The translations under genes were made by a program, and so were the position numbers. Below are positions 63,895 to 64,000 of a DNA stretch of 64,000 nt, piece by piece. The notes below the pieces were generated by a model. It worked only from the letters and a program-made list of their open reading frames with translations. It ran no database searches and was not told where the DNA came from. This DNA comes from Paracoccus sp. JM45 (lineage in GTDB: Bacteria > Pseudomonadota > Alphaproteobacteria > Rhodobacterales > Rhodobacteraceae), in NCBI RefSeq assembly GCF_003590715.1, contig NZ_QQVY01000006.1:88967-152966 (forward strand), in the 5' to 3' direction. Positions within the stretch are counted from its first letter, which is position 1, and each line of letters starts with the position of its first letter.

Positions 63895-64000
63895 GGGCCC
63901 GTGGACAATCATACTTCCCATAGGTTTTGATTTCTGATTCAAATCTCCCAAACGGAGGTTGGGATGAACGAGCAGCGCTTTGTGGTGACGGATCGTGTGT
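63895..64000 (+). mobile_element. Left end of an IS5-family element, cut by window edge
   Basis: The terminal sequence GGGCCCGTGGACAAT follows CTA, compatible with the TNA targets of the IS427/IS1031 group. A transposase frame starts 69 bp inside. Confidence 0.6.
63964..64000 (+). CDS. IS5-family transposase, first 12 codons only
   Basis: MNEQRFVVTDRV with GGAGG 6 nt before the ATG. This opening is typical of IS5-family transposases (next expected: W..L.P.LPG). The rest lies beyond the window. Confidence 0.6.
   Translation, partial: MNEQRFVVTDRV

Noticed and set aside
1..64000. CRISPR arrays, rRNA genes, replication origin
   Set aside because: No regularly spaced repeats, rRNA segments or DnaA-box clusters were seen on reading.

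Overview
The window looks like chromosomal DNA of an alphaproteobacterium of the Rhodobacteraceae (Paracoccus/Roseobacter type). Evidence: codon use rich in G+C, a DUF6477/DUF6456 neighbour pair, an IalB-like protein with an Ala/Pro/Glu linker, LpxD next to its own acyl carrier protein, a TTG-started lipA, and a TauR/Tpa taurine module of the Rhodobacter kind. No species can be named from sequence reading alone.

Layout. (1) 1-3.9 kb: reductive pyrimidine (or hydantoin) breakdown: dihydropyrimidinase (cut by the window edge), a carbamoyl amidohydrolase and an omega-amino acid:pyruvate aminotransferase. They lie divergent to a RutR-type regulator, with a near-perfect RutR operator between. (2) 3.9-21.1 kb: mostly housekeeping and envelope genes: a TetR regulator, a MepK/LdtD murein pair, lpxD-acp-fabF, an IalB-like protein, a YjgR ATPase, DUF6477/DUF6456, catalase/OxyR/peroxiredoxin, lipA, tRNA-Leu(CAA), a YqjD/YqjE-like pair, grxD-bolA and a tiny lipoprotein. 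(3) 21.2-35 kb: accessory catabolism: a LysR regulator facing GMC dehydrogenase, enolase-superfamily and aldehyde dehydrogenase genes; a gamma-butyrobetaine-hydroxylase-like dioxygenase with a class II aldolase and a 3-hydroxyisobutyrate-dehydrogenase-like enzyme; an SDR; and a 927-residue adenylation-carrier-reductase protein. An MFS exporter and an XRE-cupin regulator follow. (4) 35.5-56.2 kb: a demethylation and taurine island: three dimethylglycine-dehydrogenase-like flavoproteins, ETF, FolD and PurU; TauR, Tpa and TauABC; and an aldehyde dehydrogenase plus TauE/SafE exporter resembling SafD/SafE. (5) 56.3-58.7 kb: arsenic resistance (arsC-acr3-arsH) without a local arsR. (6) 58.9-61 kb: a small secreted protein, a GFA-like protein and a YHYH protein. 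(7) 61.4-64 kb: an insertion-sequence graveyard with IS66, IS3 (one IS3 nested in another) and the start of an IS5-family element.

How it may work together. The taurine module lacks xsc, but a SafD-like dehydrogenase is translationally coupled to a SafE-like exporter. This fits using taurine as a nitrogen source, with sulfoacetate exported. By eye I find the same paired 9-base direct repeat (CTGGMCCTA type, 22-23 bp period) upstream of tpa, tauR and the safD-like gene, which suggests one TauR regulon. Three FAD/folate demethylases, their electron acceptor (ETF) and the folate enzymes that turn the released one-carbon unit into formate flank this module. I infer, without proof, that the locus handles N-methylated amines, possibly N-methylated taurines. 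The single-module A-T-R carboxylate reductase nearby lacks the Asp that normally binds an alpha-amino group. It is the most unusual single protein in the window.
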